DNA of 64,000 nt from Enterobacter asburiae (lineage in GTDB: Bacteria; Pseudomonadota; Gammaproteobacteria; Enterobacterales; Enterobacteriaceae). Every line of letters begins with the position of its first letter. Position 1 is the stretch's first letter. The position numbers and the translations under genes are program-made. The notes beneath the pieces were generated by a model that saw nothing but the letters and a program-made list of their open reading frames with translations, ran no database searches and was not told the origin of the DNA. Below are positions 16,759 to 25,858 of this stretch, one piece after another. The stretch is from assembly GCF_024599655.1 (NCBI RefSeq), contig NZ_CP102247.1, positions 1,240,001-1,304,000 of the forward strand, read 5' to 3'.

Positions 16759-17603
16759 TATTTCGCGGGTTCGACAGGCAGATCGTCTCGCGCACCCCAT
16801 TCGCTCCAGGCGCCGTCGTAAAGCGTGACGTCGTTCGCGCCGAGCGTGGCGAGCGCCAGGATCACCACGCAGGCCGTGACGCCGGAGCCGCAGCTGGCAA
16901 TAATCGGACGATGTAAATCCACGCCTGCACGGTCAAAAATAGCGCGCAGCTCGTCGGTGGTTTTCAGCTCGCCCTCAAACACCAGGTCGCCCCACGGTAC
17001 GTTCAGCGCGCCCGGAATATGTCCGCGCTTCAGCCCCGGACGCGGTTCATCCGCTTCGGCATTGAAGCGCGGAGCAGGACGGGCATCGACGATTTGCGCT
17101 GTTTTTTCATGGCTCACGACCAGTACGTCGGTCAGGCGTTTCACCACGTGCGCGTCAAACGTGGCATCAAATTCGCCTTCCGGCTGCGTCACGTCGCCCT
17201 GCTGAAGGGGCAGCTCGTCGCGCTTCCAGCCCGCCAGCCCGCCCGCCAGAATCGATACTTTTTCCACGCCGAAGTTTTTCAGCATCCACCACGCGCGCGG
17301 CGCGGAGAAGAGGTTACCTTCATCATAGACAACGAGGTGTTTGTCTTTGCTGACGCCCAGCTCGCGCATCGCCACGGAAAACGCTTCCGGGCGCGGCAGC
17401 ATGTGCGGCAGGGGAGAGGTGTGATCGGAGAGGGCTTCGATATCAAAAAATACCGCGCCAGGCAAATGTCCGGCACGGTATTCACCGGGCACGTCGCGAT
17501 GCTCTTGCCCCGGCGGGGCCATACGCGCGTCAATAATCTGGACTTCCGGATCGTCACCGTGCTCAATCAGCCAGTCGGCGGCGACAAAATATGAGGTGGA
17601 CAT
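16758..17603 (-). CDS. sseA: 3-mercaptopyruvate sulfurtransferase SseA
   Basis: A 281-residue two-domain rhodanese that transfers sulfur from 3-mercaptopyruvate to thiol acceptors or cyanide. The N-terminal domain (about 5-135) is inactive; the C-terminal domain has the active cysteine C238 in the CGSGVTA loop that distinguishes mercaptopyruvate enzymes. ATG at 17603 gives MSTSYFVAADWL, matching E. coli, and follows GGAGG; the longer frame to 17678 is rejected. An intrinsic terminator lies just upstream, so the gene needs its own promoter or read-through. It shares a stop/start TAATG with the regulator downstream. Confidence 0.95.
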   Translation of the reverse strand: MSTSYFVAADWLIEHGDDPEVQIIDARMAPPGQEHRDVPGEYRAGHLPGAVFFDIEALSDHTSPLPHMLPRPEAFSVAMRELGVSKDKHLVVYDEGNLFSAPRAWWMLKNFGVEKVSILAGGLAGWKRDELPLQQGDVTQPEGEFDATFDAHVVKRLTDVLVVSHEKTAQIVDARPAPRFNAEADEPRPGLKRGHIPGALNVPWGDLVFEGELKTTDELRAIFDRAGVDLHRPIIASCGSGVTACVVILALATLGANDVTLYDGAWSEWGARDDLPVEPAK

Positions 17604-17625
17604 GGGTTGCCTCCATTCTTTTCCG

Positions 17626-17663
17626 TAAAAAAGGATTGTCGGTGTTTTTTCTGACACCGACAA
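17626..17663 (-). terminator. Intrinsic terminator between the alpha-glucoside operon and sseA
   Basis: On the minus strand TTGTCGGTGT (17663-17654) pairs perfectly over ten bases with ACACCGACAA (17645-17636), followed after a few bases by six T residues (17632-17627). It ends the PTS and glucosidase transcript about 23 bases before the sseA start codon. Confidence 0.88.
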
Positions 17664-17693
17664 GCAAACCACGTTCAACTCGCGAGCAAGCCC

Positions 17694-19061
17694 CTATTTT
17701 TTCACCGTTTCGCCGTCCTGCCAGGCTTTTTGCAGCGCAGGCCAGTAGTCGCGGTTGGCCTCGATCATCTCATCCAGAATCGCTTTTGCATGCTCCATGG
17801 TTGGCACGGTGCGGTTGAGGGTGAACGCCTGCAGGGCTTTCTCATAGCTGCCCTCGATGGTCGCCTCCACCAGCAGCTGTTCAGAGGCGAGCTGCTGTTG
17901 CAAAAGGGTCTGATGGAACAGCGGCACCTGACCAACGCGGATCGGTTCCGGGCCTTCGGAGGTGATATACGCGGGCACTTCCACCACGGCATCGTACGGC
18001 AGGTTGGTAATCGCCCCGCGGTTTTCCACCATCACCAGGTGGCGGCTCCGCAGGTTAAAGGCCAGCGAGCAGGCGACATCGACGATAAACTCGCCGTGCA
18101 CGCCCACGTGGAAGGCGTCCGGCAGGATCCCGGTGCGCTTATATTCTTCGGCTGCGGCGAACAGCTTTTTCTCGCGCCCGTCCATTACTTCATTGGCGCG
18201 GGTATAGTCCGGGTTCTGATGCTCCACAATCTGGTTCGGCATCAGGTAGTACTGCAGATACGGGTTCGGCAGATACTCCGGGAAGTTGTCCATGATTGGC
18301 TTAATGTTGCGCCAGGTCTTCACCCACGAAGGATCCGAGTGCTGCGGGTCGGTTTTGGCCGCATCTTCCGTCAGCAGGCCAAACTTCGCGATATGCTTAC
18401 GCAGCTCGGGCAGCTTGTCTTCGCCGTCCACCAGTACGCGGGTAAACCAGCCGAAGTGGTTCAGGCCGAAGTAGTCCACCTCCAGTTTGCGGCGATCGAC
18501 GCCCAGAATCGCCCCCATATTGCGCATCGCGGCCACCGGCATATCGCAGATGTTCAGCACCCGCGCGTTTGGCCGCAGGCGGCGCACGCCCTCCGCGACG
18601 ATCGCCGCCGGGTTGGAGTAGTTCACGATCCAGGCTTTTTCATGCGCGTAGCGATCGACCAGATCGATAAGCTCCACCATCGGCAGGATCGTGCGCAGGC
18701 CGTACGCCAGACCGCCGGGTCCGCAGGTTTCCTGGCCGACCACGCCGTGACGCAGCGGGATCTTTTCATCCTGCTCGCGCATCTTGTACTGGCCGACGCG
18801 CATCTGGGCGAAGACGAAATGCGCGCCGCTGAAGGCCACTTCCGGGTCGCTGGTGACGGTAAATTTGATGCTCTGACTGTGGTCGCGCATGACCTTCTCG
18901 ACGACGGGCGCAATGGTGTTCTGACGCGCCTCGTCGATGTCATAAAGGCGAATTTCGGCCAGCGGGAAATCCTGCAGGCGCACCATCAGGCTTTTCACAA
19001 TACCCGGCGTGTAGGTGCTACCGCCGCCGGCAATCGACAGAATGAATGGGGGTGTAAACAT
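17694..19061 (-). CDS. 6-phospho-alpha-glucosidase (GH4)
   Basis: A 455-residue family 4 glycosidase that hydrolyses phosphorylated alpha-glucosides such as maltose-6'-phosphate using NAD and a divalent metal with a redox mechanism. The N-terminal Rossmann motif is SIAGGGSTYTPG (9-20). Metal ligands C172 in NICDMP and H202 in LNHFGW are present, as is the NYSNPAAIV loop at 147-155. It resembles GlvA and Klebsiella AglB. It lies 12 bases downstream of the PTS permease gene, with AAAGGAG before its ATG, so import and cleavage are co-expressed. Exact substrate (maltose, sucrose isomers) cannot be told. Confidence 0.92.
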   Translation of the reverse strand: MFTPPFILSIAGGGSTYTPGIVKSLMVRLQDFPLAEIRLYDIDEARQNTIAPVVEKVMRDHSQSIKFTVTSDPEVAFSGAHFVFAQMRVGQYKMREQDEKIPLRHGVVGQETCGPGGLAYGLRTILPMVELIDLVDRYAHEKAWIVNYSNPAAIVAEGVRRLRPNARVLNICDMPVAAMRNMGAILGVDRRKLEVDYFGLNHFGWFTRVLVDGEDKLPELRKHIAKFGLLTEDAAKTDPQHSDPSWVKTWRNIKPIMDNFPEYLPNPYLQYYLMPNQIVEHQNPDYTRANEVMDGREKKLFAAAEEYKRTGILPDAFHVGVHGEFIVDVACSLAFNLRSRHLVMVENRGAITNLPYDAVVEVPAYITSEGPEPIRVGQVPLFHQTLLQQQLASEQLLVEATIEGSYEKALQAFTLNRTVPTMEHAKAILDEMIEANRDYWPALQKAWQDGETVKK

Positions 19062-19073
19062 CTTTAGCTCCTT

Positions 19074-20618
19074 TCAGAGAAACGTCTCAACGGCTTCTCG
19101 CATTTTTTTGACGTGCAGCCCGTAGACCACCTGAACGTTGTTACCTTGTTTGATAATCCCTTTCGCGCCGGTCGCCTTCAGGCGCGGCTCGTCGATGATG
19201 TCGACGTCCTTCACCGTGACGCGTAAGCGGGTGTAGCAGTTATCCACCACTTCAATGTTTTCCCGGCCGCCCAGCCCCACCACGATGGATTCGCCCAGCC
19301 CGTCGTTATTGCCTTTGGCCTGGTACTCCTGCTTGCTGTAGAGGCGCGTCTCCTTATCGTCATCCTCACGGCCTGGCGTCTTCATGTTGAAGCGCAGGAT
19401 CAGGAAGCGGAACACCACGAAGTAGAGGGCAAACATGATCAGCCCGACCACGATGTACATCGGCCAGTTGGACTTCTCCGTGCCGAGCGGCAGGTTGTAG
19501 AGAATGAAGTCGATAATCCCGTTGGCGCCGATGGCGTGAACGCCCAGCAGCGAGAACAGCATCATGCCGATGCCGGTCAGCACCGCGTGCACCACGAAGA
19601 GCAACGGGGCGACGAACAGGAAGGAGAACTCAATCGGCTCGGTCACGCCGACCAGCAGCGAGGTCAGCGCCGCCGGGATCAGAATGGCTTTCGCAATGGC
19701 TTTACGCTCCGGCTTTGCGGTCATATACATCGCCAGCGCGGCGGCAGGCAGGCCGAACATCTTGCTGATGCCGCGCGCGTCCCACACTACAGTGCTGCTG
19801 AGCTGCTTCACGTCCGGGCAGGCCATCTCGGCGAAGTAGATATTGCGCGCGCCCTGATAGGTTGCCCCGCACACCTCCTGCGTGCCGCCCAGCTCGGTAT
19901 AAAGGAACGGCGTATAAACCAGATGGTGCAGGCCGGTGGGGACCAGAATACGTTCCAGGAAACCGTAGATTGCCACGCCAAACGGCCCGGAGCCTTTGAT
20001 GGCCAGCGCCAGGGCGCTAATGCCGTGCTGGGCAAACGGCCACAGTTCACTCATCACCACGCCGAGCAGCATGGAGACGGGGAGCATGACGATGGCGACA
20101 AAACAGTGGCCGGAGTAAATCGCCATCGCGCCGTTAAACTGTACGCCGGAGTATTTGTTGTACAGATAGCCGGAAAGCGCCCCGGTGAGGATCCCGGCGA
20201 AAACGCCCATCTCCAGCACCTGCACGCCCAGCACCATGGTTTGTCCGGCCGCTTTCATCTGGGCAGCTGGCGCCAGCGCGCCCTGCAGCTGCAGCGTGAC
20301 GTTCATGGCGTTGATAAACACCACGAAGGTCACCAGACCAATCAGCGCGGCATAACCTTTATCACGCGTCGCCAGACCAATCGGGATCCCGACGGCAAAC
20401 ACCAGCGCCAGGTTTACCAGCACCGACACGGCAGATTTCGCGATAAGCTGACCAGTATGCTGAATCAGGGGATGGCCAAGAAACGGCAGGTATTCAGCGA
20501 GATTACCGTTACCCAGCACGTTACCAAAGGCGATAAACAGACCGACGATCGGTAAGATAAGTACCGGTCCGTACAATGATTTTCCGAAATTTTGTAGGGC
20601 GTTCACGGCTCGTTTCAT
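19074..20618 (-). CDS. PTS alpha-glucoside permease, IICB components
   Basis: A 514-residue PTS permease that imports and phosphorylates an alpha-glucoside. The IIC part (about 1-400) has roughly ten hydrophobic segments and belongs to the glucose superfamily; the C-terminal IIB domain (about 435-514) has the phosphorylated cysteine C461 in VDNCYTRLR. No IIA domain is fused, so the glucose IIA (Crr) probably serves, as for GlvC, MalX and AglA. The ATG at 20618 has a GAGAG site upstream; a further start at 20645 is less likely. It heads the operon; the divergent gene is yfhM. Confidence 0.92.
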   Translation of the reverse strand: MKRAVNALQNFGKSLYGPVLILPIVGLFIAFGNVLGNGNLAEYLPFLGHPLIQHTGQLIAKSAVSVLVNLALVFAVGIPIGLATRDKGYAALIGLVTFVVFINAMNVTLQLQGALAPAAQMKAAGQTMVLGVQVLEMGVFAGILTGALSGYLYNKYSGVQFNGAMAIYSGHCFVAIVMLPVSMLLGVVMSELWPFAQHGISALALAIKGSGPFGVAIYGFLERILVPTGLHHLVYTPFLYTELGGTQEVCGATYQGARNIYFAEMACPDVKQLSSTVVWDARGISKMFGLPAAALAMYMTAKPERKAIAKAILIPAALTSLLVGVTEPIEFSFLFVAPLLFVVHAVLTGIGMMLFSLLGVHAIGANGIIDFILYNLPLGTEKSNWPMYIVVGLIMFALYFVVFRFLILRFNMKTPGREDDDKETRLYSKQEYQAKGNNDGLGESIVVGLGGRENIEVVDNCYTRLRVTVKDVDIIDEPRLKATGAKGIIKQGNNVQVVYGLHVKKMREAVETFL

Positions 20619-20754
20619 GGCTTTCTCTCTTTTTGAACCGCGCACTCGGGGTGCGTCATGGTCATAAAACTAGCAGTCTTCAGACGTGCTTATCCAGCTA
20701 TCTTCTTGTTTTAAAAACAAATGACGTGAAAGGTAACATGTGACGTTATGTGCT

Positions 20755-20790
20755 GTGATCGCGGTTCCATCACGGCGTAGCGGCGTGATG
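20755..20790. promoter_or_regulatory. Array of GTGAT/ATCAC half-sites upstream of the PTS operon and yfhM
   Basis: Three half-sites alternate: GTGAT at 20755-20759, ATCACG at 20769-20774 and CGTGATG at 20784-20790. The right pair forms a perfect inverted repeat CATCACG-N9-CGTGATG. The region lies between two divergent starts and is a plausible operator for the RpiR-type regulator or another repressor; no binding evidence exists. Confidence 0.4.
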
Positions 20791-20904
20791 TCATTCTGCG
20801 AGGCGCTTTCCAGATTCTAAAATTGGACTTTTTGAATTAATGAAACTTGCGGATAATACTTATCCGGACGACGACCAACAGGCTCCATGGGCCAGGGACA
20901 AAGG

Positions 20905-23900
20905 ATGAAACCGTTTCGCTTAGCCGCGCTCTCTCTTGCGCTGCTTACCACGTTTACGCTTGTCGGCTGTGATAACAGCGACGATAAATCTCAGGCTGCG
21001 GCACCCGCGGCATCCACCGCATCAACACCGAAAGCCGCGGAAAAGCCCAATGCTGAAACGCTGGCTAAGCTGGCCGCTCAAAGTCAGGGAAAAGCGCTGA
21101 CGCTGCTGGATACCTCTGAAGTTCAGCTCGACGGTGCCGCCACGTTGGTGCTGACCTTTTCTGTTCCGCTGAATCCCGATCAGGATTTCGCGAAAACAGT
21201 GCATGTTGTGGATAAGAAAAGCGGCAAGGTTGACGGGGCGTGGGAACTTGCGCCTAATCTGAAAGAGCTTCGCCTGCGCCATCTGGAGCCTAACCGCAAT
21301 CTGGTCGTCACCGTAGAACGCGATCTGCAGGCGCTGAACAAGGCGACGTTTGGCATTGATTATGAAAAGGCCCTGACCACCCGGGATATTGAACCCACCG
21401 TTGGTTTTGCCAGCCGCGGCTCGCTGCTGCCGGGCAAAGTGGTGGAAGGTCTGCCGGTGATGGCGCTCAACGTCAACAATGTTGATGTCAACTTTTACCG
21501 CGTGAAGCCTGAATCGCTGGCCTCCCTTGTCAGCCAGTGGGAGTACCGTAACTCGCTGACCAACTGGGAGTCCGATAACCTGCTGAAGATGGCGGAGCTG
21601 GTTTACACCGGTCGATTCGATCTTAATCCGGCGCGCAATACGCGCGAAAAATTGCTGTTGCCCCTGAAGGATATTAAACCGCTCCAGCAGTCTGGCGTTT
21701 ATATCGCGGTCATGAACCAGGCAGGGCACTACAACTACAGCAACGCCGCGACGCTCTTTACCTTAAGCGATATTGGACTGTCCGCTCACCGTTATCATAA
21801 CCGCCTGGACATCTTCACCCAGAGCCTGGAAAACGGTGCGGCGCAGTCCGGCGTGACCGTCACCCTGCTGAATGACAAAGGCCAGACGCTTGCCGAAGCA
21901 AACAGCGATGCCGACGGCCATGCGAAGCTTGAAACCGACAAAGAGGCCGCGCTGATCCTGGCCAGCAAAGACGGCCAGACCACGCTGCTTGACCTCAAGC
22001 TACCGGCACTCGACCTGGCGGAGTTTGATATCGCGGGGAGCCCGGGCTACAGCAAGCAATTCTTTATGTTTGGCCCACGCGATCTCTACCGCCCGGGTGA
22101 AACGGTGATCCTCAACGGTCTCCTGCGCGACAGTGACGGTAAGCCACTTCCGGATCAGCCTGTGAAGCTTGACGTGCTGCGTCCGGATGGACAGGTCGCG
22201 CGTACGATTGTCGTCAAGCCAGAGAACGGACTCTATCGCTTTAACTATTCGCTGGACAGCGGGGCGCAGACCGGCATGTGGCATATCCGCGCCAACACGG
22301 GCGATAACCTGCAGCGTCTGTGGGACTTCCACGTCGAAGACTTCATGCCAGAGCGTATGGCGCTCAACCTGAGCGGACAAAAATCGCCGGTTTCACCGCA
22401 GGATAACGTGGACTTTAACGTGGTGGGCTATTACCTGTATGGCGCACCGGCCAACGGTAATTCTCTGCAGGGCCAGCTTTTCCTGCGTCCGCTGCGTGAC
22501 GCGGTGGCTGCGCTGCCGGGCTTCCAGTTTGGCGATATCGCTGAGGAGAACCTGAGCCGCAGTCTGGATGAAGTGCAGCTTACGCTTGATGAGCAGGGGC
22601 GTGGGCAGGTTTCTACCGAAAGCCAGTGGAAAGAAGTGCACTCTCCGCTGCAGCTGATCCTGCAGGCCAGCCTGCTGGAGTCCGGCGGCCGTCCGGTGAC
22701 GCGTCGCGCTGAGCAGGCCATCTGGCCTGCGGCTGAGCTGCCGGGTATCCGCCCTCAGTTCGCCAGTAAAGCCGTTTACGACTACCGCACCGATACCACC
22801 GTCAACCAGCCGATTGTTGATGAGAACGGCAACGCCAGCTTCGATATCGTTTACGCCGATGCCAGCGGCGCGAAAAAAGCGGTGTCCGGTTTGCAGGTTC
22901 GCCTGATCCGCGAGCGGCGTGACTACTTCTGGAACTGGTCCGAGAGCGAAGGCTGGCAGTCTCAGTTCGATCAGAAAGACCTGGTTGAAGGCGAGCAGGA
23001 GCTGACCCTAAAGGCCGACGAGACGGGTAAAGTCACCTTCCCGGTGGAGTGGGGCTCATATCGTCTGGAGGTTAAAGCGCCTGATGAGATGGTCAGCAGC
23101 GTGCGCTTCTGGGCGGGCTATAGCTGGCAGGATAACAGCGACGGCACCGGGGCCGCGCGCCCAGACCGCGTGACGCTGAAGCTGGATAAGCCAGCCTATC
23201 AGCCTGGCGATACCATCAACCTGCACATTGCGGCGCCGGCAGCAGGTAAGGGCTATGCGATAATCGAGTCCAGCGAAGGGCCGCTGTGGTGGAAAGAGAT
23301 CGACGTACCGGCAAACGGGCTCGATCTCGCTATCCCGGTCAACAAGGCCTGGAAACGTCACGATCTCTACCTGAGCACGCTGGTGGTACGTCCTGGAGAT
23401 AAATCCAAATCCGCCACGCCGAAGCGCGCGGTCGGCCTGCTGCATCTGCCGATGGGCGACGAAAATCGCCGCCTGAATATTGCGCTCGATAACCCGCAGA
23501 AGATGCGTCCAAACCAGACGCTCTCGGTGAAGGTGAAAGCCAGCGTGAAAGAGGGGGCGGTGCCGCAGAAAGTAAACGTGCTGGTCTCGGCGGTGGACAG
23601 CGGCGTGCTGAACATCACCGATTACGTTACGCCCGATCCGTGGCAGGCTTTCTTCGGTCAGAAGCGCTACGGTGCGGATATCTACGATATCTACGGCCAG
23701 GTCATTGAAGGGCAGGGCCGCCTGGCCGCGCTGCGCTTTGGTGGTGACGGTGATGAGCTGAAGCGCGGCGGCAAACCGCCGGTGAACCACGTCACCATTA
23801 TTGCCCAGCAGGCACAGCCGGTAACGCTGGATGCCAACGGAGAAGGCATGATTACGCTGCCGATTGGGGACTTCAACGGCGAGCTGCGTCTGATGGCGCA

Positions 23901-25857
23901 GGCCTGGACGGAAGACGATTTCGGCAGCAGTGAAAGCAAGGTTGTGGTGGCCGCGCCGGTCATTACCGAGCTTAATACGCCGCGCTTCCTGGCAAGCGGA
24001 GATACCTCGCGGCTGACGCTGGATATCACCAACCTGACCGACAAGCCGCAAACGCTGAACGTCGCCCTGACCGCGACAGGCAAACTGTCGCTGGAAGGCG
24101 GGCAGCCGCAGCCTGTTCAGCTGTCTCCTGGCGCGCGCAGCACCCTGTTTATTCCGGTGCGTGCGCTGGAAGGTTATGGTGACGGTGAGGTGACCGCTCA
24201 GGTGACCGGTCTGCAGCTTCCGGGCGAAACTTTCGCACCGCAGCAGAAGAGCTGGAAAATCGGCGTGCGTCCGGCGTTCCCGGCGCAGACGGTGAATACC
24301 GGTGCCATGCTGAACCCCGGCGAGTCCTGGACCGCACCGGCGCAGCACAGCAACGGTTTCTCTCCTGCCACTCTGCAGGGACAGCTGCTGCTGAGCGGTA
24401 AACCACCGCTCAACCTGGCGCGCTATATTCGCGAGCTGCAGGCGTATCCGTATGGCTGCCTGGAGCAGACCACCAGTGGCCTGTTCCCGTCGCTCTATAC
24501 CAACGCGGCGCAGCTTGCTGCACTTGGCATCAAGGGCGACTCCGATGACAAGCGCCGCGCAGCGATTGATATTGGCATCTCCCGTCTGCTGCAAATGCAG
24601 CGTGAAGACGGTGGTTTTGCGCTGTGGGATAAAAACGGTCCGGAAGAGTACTGGCTGACGGCCTACGTGACCGACTTCCTGGTGCGCGCGGGCGAGCAGG
24701 GTTACAGCGTACCTGCCGATGCAGTGAATAACGCCAATAGCCGCCTGCTGCGCTATCTTCAGGATCCGGGCATGATGTCCATTCGCTACAGTGACGATAC
24801 TCAGGCCAGCAAGTTCGCCGTGCAGGCCTATGCCGCGCTGGTGCTGGCGCGTCAGCAGAAAGCACCGCTGGGCGCGCTGCGTGAAATCTGGGATCGCCAC
24901 GGGCAGGCGGCTTCCGGGCTGCCGCTGATGCAGCTGGGCATGGCGCTCAAACTGATGGGCGATGCGCCGCGCAGCCAGCAGGCACTGGATCTGGCGCTCA
25001 AAACATCGCGTAACGACAGCAAAACCTGGATGGCCGATTACGGCAGCCAGCTTCGCGATAACGCGCTGATGCTCTCTCTTCTTGAGGAGTACAAGCTGCT
25101 GCCGGATGCGCAGAATACGCTGCTGAATGCCCTGTCTGAAGAGGCCTTCAGCCAGCGCTGGCTGTCAACGCAGGAGAGCAATGCGCTGTTCCTGGCAGGA
25201 CGTTCGCTGCAAACCTTGTCCGGAACGTGGCAGGCGAAAACGTCTCTGTCTGAGACCGCATCAGGCGGCGATAAGTCACTGGTACAAAACGTGAGCGGCG
25301 ACCAGCTTGGCGCGCTGCAGGTCACCAATACCGGAACGACACCGCTGTGGGTGCGCCTGGACAGCACCGGCTATCCGGAATATGCCCCTCAGCCGAGCTC
25401 GAACGTGCTGCAGGTTGAACGTCATATCCTGGCAACCGACGGCAGCAGTAAATCGCTCTCTTCCCTGAAGAGCGGCGAACTGGTGCTGGTGTGGCTGGAC
25501 GTTAAAGCCAGCCAGAACGTGCCGGATGCGCTGGTGGTGGATTTCCTCCCTGCGGGTCTGGAACTGGAAAACCAGAACCTGGCGAGCAGTAGCGCCAGCC
25601 TGCAGGACAGCGGCAGTGAGGTACAGAACCTGCTCAGCCAGATGCAGCAGGCGGATATTCAGCATATGGAGTTCCGCGACGACCGCTTTGTGGCTGCCGT
25701 GCCGGTAAACGAAGGTCAGCCGGTCACGCTGGTCTATCTGGCCCGTGCCGTGACGCCGGGAACCTACCAGGTGCCGGTGCCGATGGTGGAGTCTATGTAC
25801 GTTCCGCAGTGGCGGGCAACGGGGGCGGCCAGCGGCCCGCTGATTGTTGTTCCGTAA
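20905..25857 (+). CDS. yfhM: Bacterial alpha-2-macroglobulin lipoprotein YfhM
   Basis: A 1650-residue periplasmic lipoprotein that traps attacking proteases. It has a type II signal peptide with lipobox LVGC (about 20-23) and a low-complexity linker rich in Ala, Ser and Lys, then the MG-domain array, and the thioester motif CLEQ with C1185 and Q1188 (YPYGCLEQT). The helical thioester domain follows to about 1480. E. coli YfhM is nearly identical in architecture (1653 residues). The ATG at 20905 gives MKPFRLAALSLALL; AGGGA at 20894-20898 is the ribosome site. It abuts pbpC, which repairs peptidoglycan, the usual pairing for this colonisation factor. Confidence 0.96.
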   Translation: MKPFRLAALSLALLTTFTLVGCDNSDDKSQAAAPAASTASTPKAAEKPNAETLAKLAAQSQGKALTLLDTSEVQLDGAATLVLTFSVPLNPDQDFAKTVHVVDKKSGKVDGAWELAPNLKELRLRHLEPNRNLVVTVERDLQALNKATFGIDYEKALTTRDIEPTVGFASRGSLLPGKVVEGLPVMALNVNNVDVNFYRVKPESLASLVSQWEYRNSLTNWESDNLLKMAELVYTGRFDLNPARNTREKLLLPLKDIKPLQQSGVYIAVMNQAGHYNYSNAATLFTLSDIGLSAHRYHNRLDIFTQSLENGAAQSGVTVTLLNDKGQTLAEANSDADGHAKLETDKEAALILASKDGQTTLLDLKLPALDLAEFDIAGSPGYSKQFFMFGPRDLYRPGETVILNGLLRDSDGKPLPDQPVKLDVLRPDGQVARTIVVKPENGLYRFNYSLDSGAQTGMWHIRANTGDNLQRLWDFHVEDFMPERMALNLSGQKSPVSPQDNVDFNVVGYYLYGAPANGNSLQGQLFLRPLRDAVAALPGFQFGDIAEENLSRSLDEVQLTLDEQGRGQVSTESQWKEVHSPLQLILQASLLESGGRPVTRRAEQAIWPAAELPGIRPQFASKAVYDYRTDTTVNQPIVDENGNASFDIVYADASGAKKAVSGLQVRLIRERRDYFWNWSESEGWQSQFDQKDLVEGEQELTLKADETGKVTFPVEWGSYRLEVKAPDEMVSSVRFWAGYSWQDNSDGTGAARPDRVTLKLDKPAYQPGDTINLHIAAPAAGKGYAIIESSEGPLWWKEIDVPANGLDLAIPVNKAWKRHDLYLSTLVVRPGDKSKSATPKRAVGLLHLPMGDENRRLNIALDNPQKMRPNQTLSVKVKASVKEGAVPQKVNVLVSAVDSGVLNITDYVTPDPWQAFFGQKRYGADIYDIYGQVIEGQGRLAALRFGGDGDELKRGGKPPVNHVTIIAQQAQPVTLDANGEGMITLPIGDFNGELRLMAQAWTEDDFGSSESKVVVAAPVITELNTPRFLASGDTSRLTLDITNLTDKPQTLNVALTATGKLSLEGGQPQPVQLSPGARSTLFIPVRALEGYGDGEVTAQVTGLQLPGETFAPQQKSWKIGVRPAFPAQTVNTGAMLNPGESWTAPAQHSNGFSPATLQGQLLLSGKPPLNLARYIRELQAYPYGCLEQTTSGLFPSLYTNAAQLAALGIKGDSDDKRRAAIDIGISRLLQMQREDGGFALWDKNGPEEYWLTAYVTDFLVRAGEQGYSVPADAVNNANSRLLRYLQDPGMMSIRYSDDTQASKFAVQAYAALVLARQQKAPLGALREIWDRHGQAASGLPLMQLGMALKLMGDAPRSQQALDLALKTSRNDSKTWMADYGSQLRDNALMLSLLEEYKLLPDAQNTLLNALSEEAFSQRWLSTQESNALFLAGRSLQTLSGTWQAKTSLSETASGGDKSLVQNVSGDQLGALQVTNTGTTPLWVRLDSTGYPEYAPQPSSNVLQVERHILATDGSSKSLSSLKSGELVLVWLDVKASQNVPDALVVDFLPAGLELENQNLASSSASLQDSGSEVQNLLSQMQQADIQHMEFRDDRFVAAVPVNEGQPVTLVYLARAVTPGTYQVPVPMVESMYVPQWRATGAASGPLIVVP

Positions 25858-25858
25858 T

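Noticed and set aside
17730..19067. 445-codon plus-strand frame opposite the 6-phospho-alpha-glucosidase
   Set aside because: The opposite strand encodes a GH4 enzyme with all motifs; the antisense product shows no domain.
20720..20745. CRP site between the PTS operon and yfhM
   Set aside because: The best candidate (CGTGAAAGGTAACATG) matches only one half of TGTGA-N6-TCACA, so it was not annotated.
23056..24900. 614-codon open frame antisense to yfhM
   Set aside because: It is the mirror of a well-supported gene with GC-rich codon bias; the product is rich in Arg, His and Gln with no recognisable domain.
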